Notes: a model not told the origin generated them from the letters alone. 64,000 bases of DNA from JBBQQG01 sp038216175 (GCA_038216175.1 JBBQQG010000002.1:1-64000), one strand, 5' to 3'; positions 8,116 to 17,050 are shown, counted from the first letter of the stretch. Numbers and translations: made by a program.

Positions 8116-10136
8116 CAAAAGAGAACTCAACAGCCCGAATGAAACTATTAGTCGATCAGCTTCAAAATCTAGCTTATGAGTATTATGTACTTGATAATCC
8201 AACACTAAGCGATGCAGTTTATGACGGATTAATAAGAGAACTTAAATCTATTGAAGACGCTTATCCTGATTTAATATTGCCAACATCGCCAACTCAGAGA
8301 ATAATAGGCGAGCCGCTTAGTTCGTTTAAAAAAGTAGAGCATAGTTCTAGGATGCTAAGTTTGAATGATGTTTTTTCGAAAGAAGATATTGAAGCTTGGG
8401 TAGTTAGAATGAATAAACTACTTCCTTCGACAAATCCAGAATATTTTTGTGACATTAAAATGGATGGCCTTGCCTGCGCTATCGTTTATATAGACGGCAA
8501 ATTCTCTCAGGCAGTAACTAGAGGCGACGGAGTTACCGGAGAAGATGTGACAGCTAACGTAAAAACTATTGCAAATGTACCGCTTGAACTTCGTTCAGTT
8601 CCACAAAGCAAGAGGTTTTTAACCGGAAGAACAGAGATTCGCGGAGAAATAATAATGACCAAAACGGTATTTGAGAATATTAATAAAGACAGATCGGAAA
8701 AAAATCTTCCGGTATTTGCAAATCCCCGAAATCTTGCTGCCGGTACTATACGACAGCTTGATCCGCGTTTAGTAGCTGATCGAAAATTGCAGTTCAGAGC
8801 ATGGGATTTAATAAGACAAGACTCTGAAGAATTAACAACTAACGAACTAGCTTATAAAACTATTTTAGATCTTGGAGTGTCTACAAATAACTCGCCCGGA
8901 GTATTTACAAAAATTACTGATGTTATGAATTATCTCGACGAAGTAGCAGATAAACGAGATAATCTTAAATATAATATCGACGGTGTTGTAATAAAGCTAA
9001 ATAACAGACAAAATTTTAGAAAGTTAGGTGTTGTTGGGAAAAATCCAAGAGCTGCAGTGGCATATAAGTTTCAAGCCGAAGAAGCTACAACAATAGTCTC
9101 AGATATAGTTATTAGCATTGGTCGGACTGGTGCAGCAACACCGGTAGCTGTATTTAATCCAGTTATAGTTGCTGGAACAACTGTTCAGCATGCTAGTTTG
9201 CATAATTCCGATGAGATTGAAAAGAAAGATATTCGAATCGGCGATACAGTAGTAATATATAAAGCCGGCGATATTATACCTCAGGTAAATAAAGTTTTAG
9301 AGCAATTCCGACCTAAAATGGCACCTAAATTCAGCATGGAAAAGGAGCTGGCAAGACAATACCCCGAACTTACATTCGAGCGACCAAACGGCGAGGTAGT
9401 CTACCGAGTTAAGGGAGCAACCGGGCCACTGATTTTAAAAAAGGCAGTAGAACATTATGCTTCTAAGTCGGCACTAGATATAGACACTTTGGGTGAAAAA
9501 AATGTATCAGCTCTAGTTGATGCTGGTTTAGTAAAAGACATTGCAGGTATTTATTTAATTACAAAACAAAGACTGCTAGAGCTAGATAGGTTTGCCGAAA
9601 TTTCAGCCGATAAATTAATCAAAGCAATAGCAGATAAAAAAAATCCCCCACTTTCCAATTTTATCTACGGATTAGGTATTAGGCATGTCGGTTCTCAGAC
9701 TGCGGTTGATCTGGCTAACAAATTCAGGCGGTTGGATAGTCTCGGCACAGCTACCTACCAGCAGTTAAAGGAAGTCGAGGGTATTGGTGAAATCGTTGCC
9801 GAATCTATTCTTGGATGGTTTGCTGACGATGATAATGAGAGACTACTTTCAAAATTTCGCTCAATTAACGTTTGGCCAAAAGACGTAAAAGCAATTGGTG
9901 GTCCACTTGTTGGTCTTAAATTTGTAATTACTGGAACTCTAAATTCGCTGGGAAGAGACGAAGCTGGAGAATTAATACGATCTAAAGGCGGTACATTTCA
10001 ATCGAGCATTGGTACTGAAACTGATTTCTTGGTAGTTGGAGAAAATGTAGGCGCCGGTAAACTTAAAAAAGCAACTAAGCTCGGCACAAAACAGATAAGT
10101 GAAGACGATCTATTAAAACTTCTAGAAAAATCGTAG
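8112..10136 (+). CDS. ligA: NAD-dependent DNA ligase LigA
   Basis: 674 residues, typical length. It seals nicks using NAD+. The order is domain Ia (YYVLDNPTLSDAVYD, about 24-38), adenylation domain with the AMP-accepting lysine K116 in KMDG, TRGDGVTGEDVT, the OB fold, the helix-hairpin-helix repeats, and a C-terminal BRCT domain (about 590-672, GLKFVITGTL). Oddly, the region that normally carries the four-cysteine zinc finger (about 415-440) contains no cysteine at all, while the flanking blocks align well. The start overlaps the stop of the preceding membrane protein. Confidence 0.97.
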   Translation: MTKENSTARMKLLVDQLQNLAYEYYVLDNPTLSDAVYDGLIRELKSIEDAYPDLILPTSPTQRIIGEPLSSFKKVEHSSRMLSLNDVFSKEDIEAWVVRMNKLLPSTNPEYFCDIKMDGLACAIVYIDGKFSQAVTRGDGVTGEDVTANVKTIANVPLELRSVPQSKRFLTGRTEIRGEIIMTKTVFENINKDRSEKNLPVFANPRNLAAGTIRQLDPRLVADRKLQFRAWDLIRQDSEELTTNELAYKTILDLGVSTNNSPGVFTKITDVMNYLDEVADKRDNLKYNIDGVVIKLNNRQNFRKLGVVGKNPRAAVAYKFQAEEATTIVSDIVISIGRTGAATPVAVFNPVIVAGTTVQHASLHNSDEIEKKDIRIGDTVVIYKAGDIIPQVNKVLEQFRPKMAPKFSMEKELARQYPELTFERPNGEVVYRVKGATGPLILKKAVEHYASKSALDIDTLGEKNVSALVDAGLVKDIAGIYLITKQRLLELDRFAEISADKLIKAIADKKNPPLSNFIYGLGIRHVGSQTAVDLANKFRRLDSLGTATYQQLKEVEGIGEIVAESILGWFADDDNERLLSKFRSINVWPKDVKAIGGPLVGLKFVITGTLNSLGRDEAGELIRSKGGTFQSSIGTETDFLVVGENVGAGKLKKATKLGTKQISEDDLLKLLEKS

Positions 10137-10184
10137 ATACTTAGCTATTGACGAGTTGTCAAAAAGCATTAGTATAATAGTATA

Positions 10185-10291
10185 TCGTGCGTTTCGCGGC
10201 GCTTGTAACAAAAAACAAAACCAAAATTACCCGTCGCGGGTGGGCACGCACGAATTTAAAATGAACACCGATTGTGATGTTCATTTTTTTA
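10185..10291 (+). ncRNA. Candidate structured small RNA with own promoter and terminator
   Basis: A promoter TTGACG (10148) - 19 bases - TATAAT (10173) precedes about 105 bases with nested pairing. The outer stem is TCGTGCGT (10185-10192) with ACGCACGA (10246-10253); the next stem is CGCGGCG (10195-10201) with CGTCGCG (10232-10238, one G-U); a short GTAA/TTAC stem closes an A-rich loop. A terminator hairpin follows. No long reading frame is present. I do not recognise it as SRP, 6S, tmRNA or RNase P RNA. It could also be a leader of the HTH gene that starts 25 bases after the terminator. Confidence 0.55.
10258..10291 (+). terminator. Rho-independent terminator of the small RNA
   Basis: Stem ATGAACA/TGTTCAT (10261-10267 with 10278-10284), extended by an A run against seven T residues. 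It ends the candidate RNA and lies before the HTH gene. Confidence 0.75.
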
Positions 10292-10315
10292 TTAGTCTGA
10301 TAGTTGGTGGATCTG

Positions 10316-10711
10316 ATGAATCGGTATTCCAACCCATGCATCGCATCCATTCTAGAACGTGTTATCGCTGGTCAGAAGGCTGAGCGACCTTCCGGTCGAA
10401 CCTTCCGATCGGTCCGGCAGAGTCAGCACCGTTTAGCACCAGATGAGGTATTTGACCTAGTTCGAGCTTACGAAGATGGAACCACCATCAAGCAGCTGAC
10501 GGTGAAATTCCAGATCTCCCGGTCGACAGTCATGGCCCACTTGAAACGCGAAGGCGTCAAGACTCGCTACAACCTCATGGCAGGCAAGCTCGAGGAGGCT
10601 AAGAAGCTCCGAGCTGAAGGCTGGTCATATGCCAGGCTTGGTAAGCACTTTGGGTTTACAGCCCAGACAGTCAGACGCACTTTTTTATCAAACGGTAATA
10701 CGCAGCAGTAA
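10316..10711 (+). CDS. Tandem helix-turn-helix protein, likely acquired from Actinobacteria
   Basis: About 131 residues from the ATG at 10316 (in-frame TTG 10304 and GTG 10307 are alternatives). Two HTH units resembling resolvase/invertase C-terminal HTH domains follow each other: DEVFDLVRAYEDGTTIKQL with QISRSTVMAHL, and EEAKKLRAEGWSYARLG with FTAQTVRRTF. There is no recombinase catalytic domain. The gene is visibly richer in G+C than its neighbours and uses codons such as CTC, CGC, AAG and GTC, a sign of recent import; the arrangement resembles small actinobacterial HTH proteins. Its 3' end overlaps the convergent membrane protein gene by 24 bases. It is probably a DNA-binding protein; the target is unknown. 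Confidence 0.75.
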   Translation: MNRYSNPCIASILERVIAGQKAERPSGRTFRSVRQSQHRLAPDEVFDLVRAYEDGTTIKQLTVKFQISRSTVMAHLKREGVKTRYNLMAGKLEEAKKLRAEGWSYARLGKHFGFTAQTVRRTFLSNGNTQQ

Positions 10712-11257
10712 ACTAGCACCAACTCCAAGAAGTCCTATCAATAAGAAGGCGGAGGCGTACAAATGACTCATTCTTCCGAGCCATCGCATTGAGGTAATAC
10801 GTGGGCCACCCTGTTCATTGTAAACAGTTAGTCGAGTCACACTATCTTGGCTCCGATTAGTAGCTTGAACATTACTCTGCGCAGCGACGGCTCCTGCATA
10901 ATAATTTTCTATTAAATTTACTGTATTGCTTGTGTAGTTAAGGACTTGGATTCTGCCTAGAATATTGATCACCGTGCTTAACAACAGAAATGTTAATGAA
11001 ATAAAGAAAAGCACCGGGGTACGTACTAGATGCGGTGCGACAGTGTAAAGTGTCATTGCACCAATCAATAAGGTTATCGATATAGTAAGCACGTCCCTTA
11101 AGAGGCTAGAACGCTGAGTTGAGTCTGTATTGACAAGGCGAGTCTGAGCGTCTCTCCGATCACTTTCTAACGACTTTAACTGGCCGAGAAGACTCCTTAG
11201 CTCAGCTGTCGAGTCACTTGTGCTGACTGTTTTTTGTACTTGTCCCTCTCCGTTCAT
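10688..11257 (-). CDS. Membrane protein with N-terminal coiled coil, unknown function
   Basis: 189 residues. A hydrophilic, probably coiled-coil N-terminus (about 15-50) is followed by two adjacent helices (about 55-95), a polar stretch of about 60 residues, and a last helix (about 160-187) ending in a short basic tail. No family recognised. Its 3' end overlaps the convergent HTH gene by 24 bases. Codon pattern and the hydrophobic periodicity support it being real. Confidence 0.6.
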   Translation of the reverse strand: MNGEGQVQKTVSTSDSTAELRSLLGQLKSLESDRRDAQTRLVNTDSTQRSSLLRDVLTISITLLIGAMTLYTVAPHLVRTPVLFFISLTFLLLSTVINILGRIQVLNYTSNTVNLIENYYAGAVAAQSNVQATNRSQDSVTRLTVYNEQGGPRITSMRWLGRMSHLYASAFLLIGLLGVGASLLLRITV

Positions 11258-11424
11258 TCTGTATCTAGTTAACTATCTAATACACCAACTTGCAAGCAAG
11301 AGCTTTTTGGGTTTTAGTAACTACCGGCGAAGCCTATCTTGTATCTGTAAATGTGGTATTTCTAGTACCAGTTGCACGGTTACCTGGGGGATTTATAGAA
11401 ACGCATTACAGGGACAGTGTTGTG

Positions 11425-11456
11425 AAAAAGAAATCCGGCCTTTTGAAGTTCCGGAT
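11425..11456 (-). terminator. Terminator downstream of tRNA-Ala
   Basis: On the minus strand a stem ATCCGG/CCGGAT with a 12-base loop is followed by TTCTTTTTC. It lies about 50 bases past the 3' end of tRNA-Ala and fits its transcription stop. Confidence 0.6.
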
Positions 11457-11504
11457 CATTCGTGGGTGCTTTACCTCTGTACCATTTGCCCGAAATGCGT
11501 AGAT

Positions 11505-11581
11505 TGGTGGAGATACGGGGACTCAAACCCCGGACCTCTTGCCTGCCAGGCAAGCGCTCTAATCAACTGAGCTATATCCCC
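11505..11581 (-). tRNA. tRNA-Ala (GGC)
   Basis: Minus-strand cloverleaf: acceptor GGGGATA/TATCTCC (one G-U), D-arm GCTCAGTTGATTAGAGC, anticodon loop CTGGCAG in a CTTGC/GCAAG stem (anticodon GGC), T-arm GGTTTGAGTCC, and encoded ACCA. Confidence 0.96.
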
Positions 11582-11706
11582 AAATTGTTTACAGGATTGT
11601 ATTATATAGATGAATTTCAATTATTAATATCGTGCAACTTTATAAAATAAGTTGTCTTTATTACTAAATGTGTTAATTTCATCATCGTAACTGATACAAT
11701 AGAGTA

Positions 11707-12630
11707 ATGGCGAAATCGACTAGTGTTACAAAGGTTGGAACATTTTATTACAATCAGTTAATCGTTAAAGTCTTCGTAGTTTTGGCAGTCTTATTATTTT
11801 TAGTCGGCGGCTGGGGCTGGTGGCACTTCGTACACAGCAGCTCTAAGCGAGTATTTTTAGGTGCTATTGATAATGCTTTTCAAACTAGCTCATTTAGCAG
11901 ACAGACAATTCAAGGTGCAACCGGACAATCGTTAAATCAAAAAGTCTACGTCACTACAAAAGTGACGCCTCAAGCTGCCGGTACCAATGAAATTATTCAA
12001 ACCGGAACTGGTGCTTTTCATGTACTTACAAATGTTATTGGTACCCCTTCATCAGATTATGTGAGATATAATTTTGTAACAACTGATCAAAAAAATGCCC
12101 AGGGCAAGCCCCAAGATTTTAGCTCTATTATAGGTTTATGGGGCAAAAATGATGGCGGCAAGGACTCGACTAGTGGCCAATTATATAATCAATCAGTTCT
12201 TGGCGTATTGCCATTTGCGAACCTTCCTTTAAAACAGAGAAAAGATATTGTTAGTTATATAGTTAAAAATAACGTTTATAAAACAGATTATTCTAAAGTT
12301 AAAAAATCTATTGTCGGCGGTAGACCGACATACAGCTATAACGTAGTTGTTAATGCCGAGTCGTATATCAGTTTACTTAAAAAATTCGGTGCCGACGTTG
12401 GTCTTACACAACTTGCACAAACTAATGCATCAGATTATAAGAGTACTGCTCCGCTTAATTTTCAATTTGTCGTTGATGCCTGGACTCAGCAGATTAAGAA
12501 AATTCAATATACAACAAATGTTAGAGAAGAAGTATATGGCAGCTTTGGTATAAATTCTAGAATTACAAAACTACCTGTAAATGCTATTTCTATTCAAGAA
12601 TTGCAACAAAAAGTCCAAGCAATCGAGTAG
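11707..12630 (+). CDS. Single-anchor extracytoplasmic protein of unknown function
   Basis: 307 residues. One membrane helix (about 19-43, ending with GWGWWHFV) and a long extracytoplasmic domain rich in beta-prone segments, with no Cys and no recognisable motif. A TACAAT -10 box ends six bases before the ATG and there is no Shine-Dalgarno, so the mRNA is probably leaderless. It precedes the alpha/beta hydrolase and the Mur ligase in the same direction, so a role in the envelope is plausible but unproven. Confidence 0.7.
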   Translation: MAKSTSVTKVGTFYYNQLIVKVFVVLAVLLFLVGGWGWWHFVHSSSKRVFLGAIDNAFQTSSFSRQTIQGATGQSLNQKVYVTTKVTPQAAGTNEIIQTGTGAFHVLTNVIGTPSSDYVRYNFVTTDQKNAQGKPQDFSSIIGLWGKNDGGKDSTSGQLYNQSVLGVLPFANLPLKQRKDIVSYIVKNNVYKTDYSKVKKSIVGGRPTYSYNVVVNAESYISLLKKFGADVGLTQLAQTNASDYKSTAPLNFQFVVDAWTQQIKKIQYTTNVREEVYGSFGINSRITKLPVNAISIQELQQKVQAIE

Positions 12631-12665
12631 GTAAGCATAACAACCTCGGCTATACTTTTATTAAC

Positions 12666-13421
12666 ATGAATATTGTAGTCGATGATCTAATGACTAACTA
12701 TGAAATGCTGGGCAGCGGTGAAGTAGTATTATTTTTACATGGATGGGGTGATAATCTACAAACCTTCAATAGTCTCAGAAATAACTTGGCCAAAAAATAT
12801 AAAACTATCGCACTGGATTTACCGGGGTTTGGTAAAACTGAGGCACCAAAAGAAGTTTGGGGTTTATCTGATTATGCAAAATTTCTGAGCTCATTTTTAG
12901 TTAAATTAGATATAGGTAAAGTAAAAGTATTAATTGGACATTCCAATGGCGGCGCAGTAGCGATAAAAAGCGTGGCAGACAATATTCTTGATGCCGAAAA
13001 ACTAGTTCTGCTATCATCAGCCGGAATTAGAGATCAGCAAAAAGGCAAAAGGTTATTTTTGAAAGTGATTGCCAAGACTGGCAAAGTTGCAACTTTCTGG
13101 CTGCCGCTCTCTTCCAAACAAAAACTTCAAAAAAAATTATATGGAACAGTCGGATCAGATATGTTGCTTGTGCCAAATTTAAAAGAAACTTTTAAAAAAA
13201 CTGCGTCAGAAGACGTACAATCTAGCGCTAGAGAAATTACGCAACCTACACTTTTAATTTACGGCGATAATGATAAGGCGACACCACCGATTTACGGCCG
13301 GATCTACCATGAACTAATAGCTAATTCTGAATTAGAAATAATCGGTAGCGCAGATCACTTTGTTCATACAATCAGGCCTGAAATAGTCTTAAAATTGATG
13401 CAGGATTTTATAAATGATTAA
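12666..13421 (+). CDS. Alpha/beta hydrolase
   Basis: 251 residues, a compact serine hydrolase. The oxyanion-hole motif HGWGD (about 25-29), nucleophile elbow GHSNGG with Ser93, the acid in YGDNDKATPP, and the catalytic His in SADHFVHT near the C-terminus are all present. The substrate cannot be told. The gene overlaps the MurF-like ligase by eight bases and opens the peptidoglycan-precursor group, so it may act on a cell-wall or lipid ester. A TATACT box ends nine bases before the ATG. Confidence 0.88.
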   Translation: MNIVVDDLMTNYEMLGSGEVVLFLHGWGDNLQTFNSLRNNLAKKYKTIALDLPGFGKTEAPKEVWGLSDYAKFLSSFLVKLDIGKVKVLIGHSNGGAVAIKSVADNILDAEKLVLLSSAGIRDQQKGKRLFLKVIAKTGKVATFWLPLSSKQKLQKKLYGTVGSDMLLVPNLKETFKKTASEDVQSSAREITQPTLLIYGDNDKATPPIYGRIYHELIANSELEIIGSADHFVHTIRPEIVLKLMQDFIND

Positions 13422-14853
13422 TTGGCTGTTATCGCTTTATTCGCCGAACTATCCTAGTGCCGTAGTTTATATGCTTCAGGGCACTGAGTATCAGATAAAG
13501 CCATACTTTCGCTGGTATTTAAGAACTACTGACTTTAAAAAAGTTATGATTCGCAGAAAACTAGATAATACAAGATCAGCTAATCTTTTACTTTTAGCTA
13601 TGAAATTTGGCATTGTATTGCAGCTAATTGTAAGTTTATTTTTTCTTGGGATGGGACTTACTTCTAAAAGTACAGGGATAAGTCTAATTAGCGGGGCGAG
13701 TATTATATTATACCCGTTTATTTGGGCTGCTTTAATAACATTGCCATTACTGCTAGGTAATTTATTGATCGCGAAACCTAAAGCCAAAAAACTGGTCGCG
13801 TTGTCAAAAGATATTTTTGCAAGTCATAATGCCAAGACTATCGCTGTTCTCGGTAGCTACGGCAAGACAAGCATGAAAGAAATGCTGTTAACCGTACTTT
13901 CTTGCGGGTTAAAAGTTGAGGCAACTCCGGCTAATAAAAATGTTCCAATATCACACGCTCATTTTGCAAAGCAACTGTCGGGTGACGAAGACATACTTAT
14001 AATAGAATATGGAGAAGGGAAGCCTGGGGACATTATAAGATTCGCACAAGTTACAAGTCCCGATATAGCGATAATAACAGGACTAGCACCTGTTCATTTG
14101 GACCATTATTTGACAATACAGGCAGCCGGCGATGACTTGATAAGTATTCAAAACTTTGTCAGCGACAATAATATTTACGCCAACGCAGAATCAGTAGCTT
14201 TATCGCCGTACATTAAAAAAAGCTTCAACACATATGATAGTCACAATGTTCTAGGCTGGCATATAAGCAATGTTAAGATCGATTTTAGCGGTACCCATTT
14301 TCTGATAGCTAAAGATAAATTGAGTATTAAAGTTGACACCAAACTGCTAGGTAGACATCAGGTTGGCCCTCTTTCGCTGGTTATAGCACTAGCAAGCAAG
14401 TTAGGACTTTCGCCAGATCAAATTAAACTTGGTATTAGTAAAATAGTCCCAGTTGAACATCGGATGCAGCCTAGAAATCTTGCCGGTGCTTGGATAATAG
14501 ATGATGCCTATAACGGGAACATAGAAGGCATGAAGGCTGGACTAAATTTATTATCTGATCTACCGGCAAAAAAAAGAATCTACGTCACACCCGGCTTAGT
14601 CGATCAAGGTAGCGAAACTAAGACTGTACATAAAGAGCTTGGTAGGGCAATCGCTCAGGCTAATCCTGACCAAGTAATACTTATGGATAATTCAGTAACA
14701 TCTTTTATAAAAGAGGGAATGTCATCTGGCGACTATATGGGAGTTGTTAAAATCGAGAATGATCCGCTGAAGTTTTATACTAATTTAGAACACTTTATAG
14801 CAAACGGAGATGTAGTCATGTTACAAAACGATTGGACAGATAATTACAATTAA
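13414..14853 (+). CDS. Membrane-anchored MurF-like Mur ligase
   Basis: 479 residues. An ATP-dependent amide ligase with the P-loop LGSYGKTSMKE (about 147-156), the central-domain block VTSPDIAIITGLAPVHLDHY, and the C-terminal block AWIIDDAYNGNIEGMKAGL, all MurF-like. MurF adds D-Ala-D-Ala to the UDP-MurNAc-tripeptide. Here the usual N-terminal UDP-binding domain is replaced by about 125 residues with two hydrophobic helices (about 57-80 and 88-120). It lies directly before ddl, which makes D-Ala-D-Ala. The pairing supports a MurF role, but the unusual N-terminus leaves the acceptor uncertain (possibly a lipid-linked substrate). Confidence 0.8.
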   Translation: MINWLLSLYSPNYPSAVVYMLQGTEYQIKPYFRWYLRTTDFKKVMIRRKLDNTRSANLLLLAMKFGIVLQLIVSLFFLGMGLTSKSTGISLISGASIILYPFIWAALITLPLLLGNLLIAKPKAKKLVALSKDIFASHNAKTIAVLGSYGKTSMKEMLLTVLSCGLKVEATPANKNVPISHAHFAKQLSGDEDILIIEYGEGKPGDIIRFAQVTSPDIAIITGLAPVHLDHYLTIQAAGDDLISIQNFVSDNNIYANAESVALSPYIKKSFNTYDSHNVLGWHISNVKIDFSGTHFLIAKDKLSIKVDTKLLGRHQVGPLSLVIALASKLGLSPDQIKLGISKIVPVEHRMQPRNLAGAWIIDDAYNGNIEGMKAGLNLLSDLPAKKRIYVTPGLVDQGSETKTVHKELGRAIAQANPDQVILMDNSVTSFIKEGMSSGDYMGVVKIENDPLKFYTNLEHFIANGDVVMLQNDWTDNYN

Positions 14854-14877
14854 TCGTAAACAATTGTAATTTAGTGA

Positions 14878-14883
14878 TATAAT
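14878..14883 (+). promoter_or_regulatory. -10 box of ddl, leaderless arrangement
   Basis: TATAAT with only six bases between it and the ATG of ddl. Transcription would start at or next to the start codon, and no Shine-Dalgarno is present. The -35 region is not clear. Confidence 0.55.
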
Positions 14884-14889
14884 TGATTT

Positions 14890-16056
14890 ATGAAAACCGT
14901 CGCCGTAATTTTTGGTAGTCGATCTGCTGAACATGACGTATCAATAATTACAGCCCTGGCCAGCATAATTAAACCACTTGAACTATCTGGGAACTACCGG
15001 GTTGAAGCAATTTATATATCCAAGGACGGCTCGTGGTATTGGGACGAAAAACTAAAAGATATTGAGTTATATAGGTCAGATGGAATATCCGATTTTGTAA
15101 AGAAAGCATCGAAAGTCCACCTGCTTTTTGATAATGGGCTAACACTGGTTAAATCTAGTCAGTTCGCCGGTAGAAAAATGTATCTAAAAATTGATGTAGT
15201 ATTTCCAGCTACCCATGGTACGCACGGCGAAGATGGTGAGCTAATGGGTTTGCTTGAAATGGCAGGAGTTCCTTATGTTGGCTGTTCGCAGGAAGCTAGC
15301 ACAATCGCTATGGACAAAGTCCTGGCTAAACAGGTCACCGAGCAGAATGATATTGCCAGTACACCTTGGGTGGGACTAAGTTCTAAGGATTTATCTGAAG
15401 ATTTTTCTTCGGCATTAAAAAAAATTGATGTGCTATCTTATCCGTTATTTGTAAAGCCGGCGCATTTAGGCTCAAGTATAGGCATTACAAAGGTTACAGA
15501 TAAAGCCCAGTTAAATAACGCACTAGAAGTAGCAGCTCACTACGACGATAAAATCATTGTTGAAAGCGGAGTAAATAATCTAGTTGAAGTGACAGTACCA
15601 ATTATCGGAAACGACGATCCAGTGGCCGCATTTGTCGAACAACCTACTGCTAAAAACGATGATTTTTTTGATTTTGATACTAAGTATTTGCAAGGCGGCA
15701 AAAAAGGTAAAAACTCGAAAATCAGTGGCAGTAATACCCAAGGTTATAGCACCATACCGGCTGATCTTTCAAAAGATATTTACGAACAGGCAGAAAATAT
15801 GGCACTTTCGGTATATAAAGCAATCGGATGTAGTGGAATATCTCGAATCGATCTGTTAATTGATTCTAAAACTAAAAAAGTATACTTTAACGAACTAAAT
15901 CCGCTGCCTGGTGGACTTTATGCACATAATTGGCGGTTAAAAGGAATAAGTAACGTTGAGATAGTTGAAAAGCTGATTGACTATGCTTTTGAAAAATTTG
16001 AACATAAAAAACGTCTTCAAACTTCATTTACGACTAATTATCTTAAACAGTTTTAA
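14890..16056 (+). CDS. ddl: D-alanine--D-alanine ligase
   Basis: 388 residues. An ATP-grasp enzyme joining two D-Ala for peptidoglycan. The N-terminal VIFGSRSAEHDVS, the block PATHGTHGEDG (about 112-122), GVPYVGC, the ATP-binding lysine region KPAHLGSSIG, and the C-terminal metal-binding YFNELNPLPGGLYAHNW are all seen. Slightly longer than the average Ddl, with a Lys/Gly-rich segment (about 272-285) in the omega-loop region. It follows the MurF-like ligase and precedes a class IV aminotransferase. Confidence 0.96.
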   Translation: MKTVAVIFGSRSAEHDVSIITALASIIKPLELSGNYRVEAIYISKDGSWYWDEKLKDIELYRSDGISDFVKKASKVHLLFDNGLTLVKSSQFAGRKMYLKIDVVFPATHGTHGEDGELMGLLEMAGVPYVGCSQEASTIAMDKVLAKQVTEQNDIASTPWVGLSSKDLSEDFSSALKKIDVLSYPLFVKPAHLGSSIGITKVTDKAQLNNALEVAAHYDDKIIVESGVNNLVEVTVPIIGNDDPVAAFVEQPTAKNDDFFDFDTKYLQGGKKGKNSKISGSNTQGYSTIPADLSKDIYEQAENMALSVYKAIGCSGISRIDLLIDSKTKKVYFNELNPLPGGLYAHNWRLKGISNVEIVEKLIDYAFEKFEHKKRLQTSFTTNYLKQF

Positions 16057-16064
16057 AATATTAA

Positions 16065-17003
16065 ATGGATAAATCATTTATAATCGAAAACTCAAAAGTT
16101 TTTTTAAGAGATAAATTTGTTGATTTTAAAGATGCAAATTTAAGTATTACAAGTTCGCCTATTTTATATGGTCTATCGATCTACACTGTCATTAGCGCAT
16201 ACGTTAATCCTGATACTAAAGAGATTAATATTTTTAGAATTAAAGACCATTATAAGAGGCTGATAAACTCTGCCAAAATAATCGACTTTCATGAATTTAT
16301 ATCTGATTGGGACTACTCAGCTTTTGAGTCAACTATAATTGAGCTGATTAAATCGAATAAAATTCATCAGGACGTACTGATTAGAGCAACGGCATTTATA
16401 GATGAGAATTTAGCTGGCACCAAGATTCACGGACTAAAAAACAGTTTTAGCGCTTTTATATATCCTTTGACTGAAGTTTTAAATTTAAATGGCATAAATG
16501 TCTGCGTTTCAAGTTGGCAAAGAACAGCCGATAATGCTATTCCGTCTCGTGCAAAATTAAACGGTAGTTATATTAATGCAAGTCTTATGAAAAACGAAGC
16601 GATTCTTAATGGATACGACGACGCTATTGCAATTGACTCAAATGGGCATATCAGCGAAGGTACTGTCGCTAACATATTTATAATAAAAGATAATAAACTA
16701 ATTACACCTGATAATTCTACTGATTTACTTGAAGGCATTACCCGCGATAGTATTAGAATTATCGCCAAAAATAATAAAATTGAATGCATAGAAAGAGCTG
16801 TTGACAGATCTGAGTTATACACTGCCGATGAAATATTTATTTGCGGATCAAGCGTACGAATTACTCCGGTACTGAGTGTTGATCGTCGTCCAATCGGTGA
16901 CGGAAAAATAGGTCAAGTTACTAAACTGCTAAAATCAATATATCAGGACGTATTAACAGGCAAATTGCCTAATTACGACGATTGGAGACTAAAAGTTTCT
17001 TAA
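16065..17003 (+). CDS. Class IV PLP-dependent aminotransferase
   Basis: 312 residues. PLP enzyme of the branched-chain / D-amino-acid aminotransferase fold. Visible are an RIKDHYKRLINSA arginine loop, the catalytic lysine K164 in SRAKLNGSYIN, and the cofactor-binding block DSNGHISEGTVANIFI with GITRDSI. BCAT and D-alanine aminotransferase are hard to tell apart by eye. Its place eight bases after ddl, in a genome type that usually lacks branched-chain synthesis, favours a role in D-amino-acid supply for peptidoglycan (inference). Confidence 0.87.
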   Translation: MDKSFIIENSKVFLRDKFVDFKDANLSITSSPILYGLSIYTVISAYVNPDTKEINIFRIKDHYKRLINSAKIIDFHEFISDWDYSAFESTIIELIKSNKIHQDVLIRATAFIDENLAGTKIHGLKNSFSAFIYPLTEVLNLNGINVCVSSWQRTADNAIPSRAKLNGSYINASLMKNEAILNGYDDAIAIDSNGHISEGTVANIFIIKDNKLITPDNSTDLLEGITRDSIRIIAKNNKIECIERAVDRSELYTADEIFICGSSVRITPVLSVDRRPIGDGKIGQVTKLLKSIYQDVLTGKLPNYDDWRLKVS

Positions 17004-17050
17004 ATTTTAACCTAGTAACCAGGTATAAACTTACGTATAATAATTAGTCG

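Noticed and set aside
10185..10291. SRP RNA, 6S RNA or tmRNA identity for the structured RNA
   Set aside because: It lacks the SRP GGAA/ACAGG core, the long 6S bubble and any tRNA-like end.
11290..11502. 70-codon plus-strand frame starting with TTG
   Set aside because: Partly protein-like, but it crosses the terminator of tRNA-Ala, has no Shine-Dalgarno and matches no family; kept out for lack of support.
11220..11650. Plus-strand frames across the tRNA-Ala region (including one with GDSNPGPLACQASALIN)
   Set aside because: They run antisense through tRNA-Ala and its terminator; no ribosome site and no protein-like continuation.
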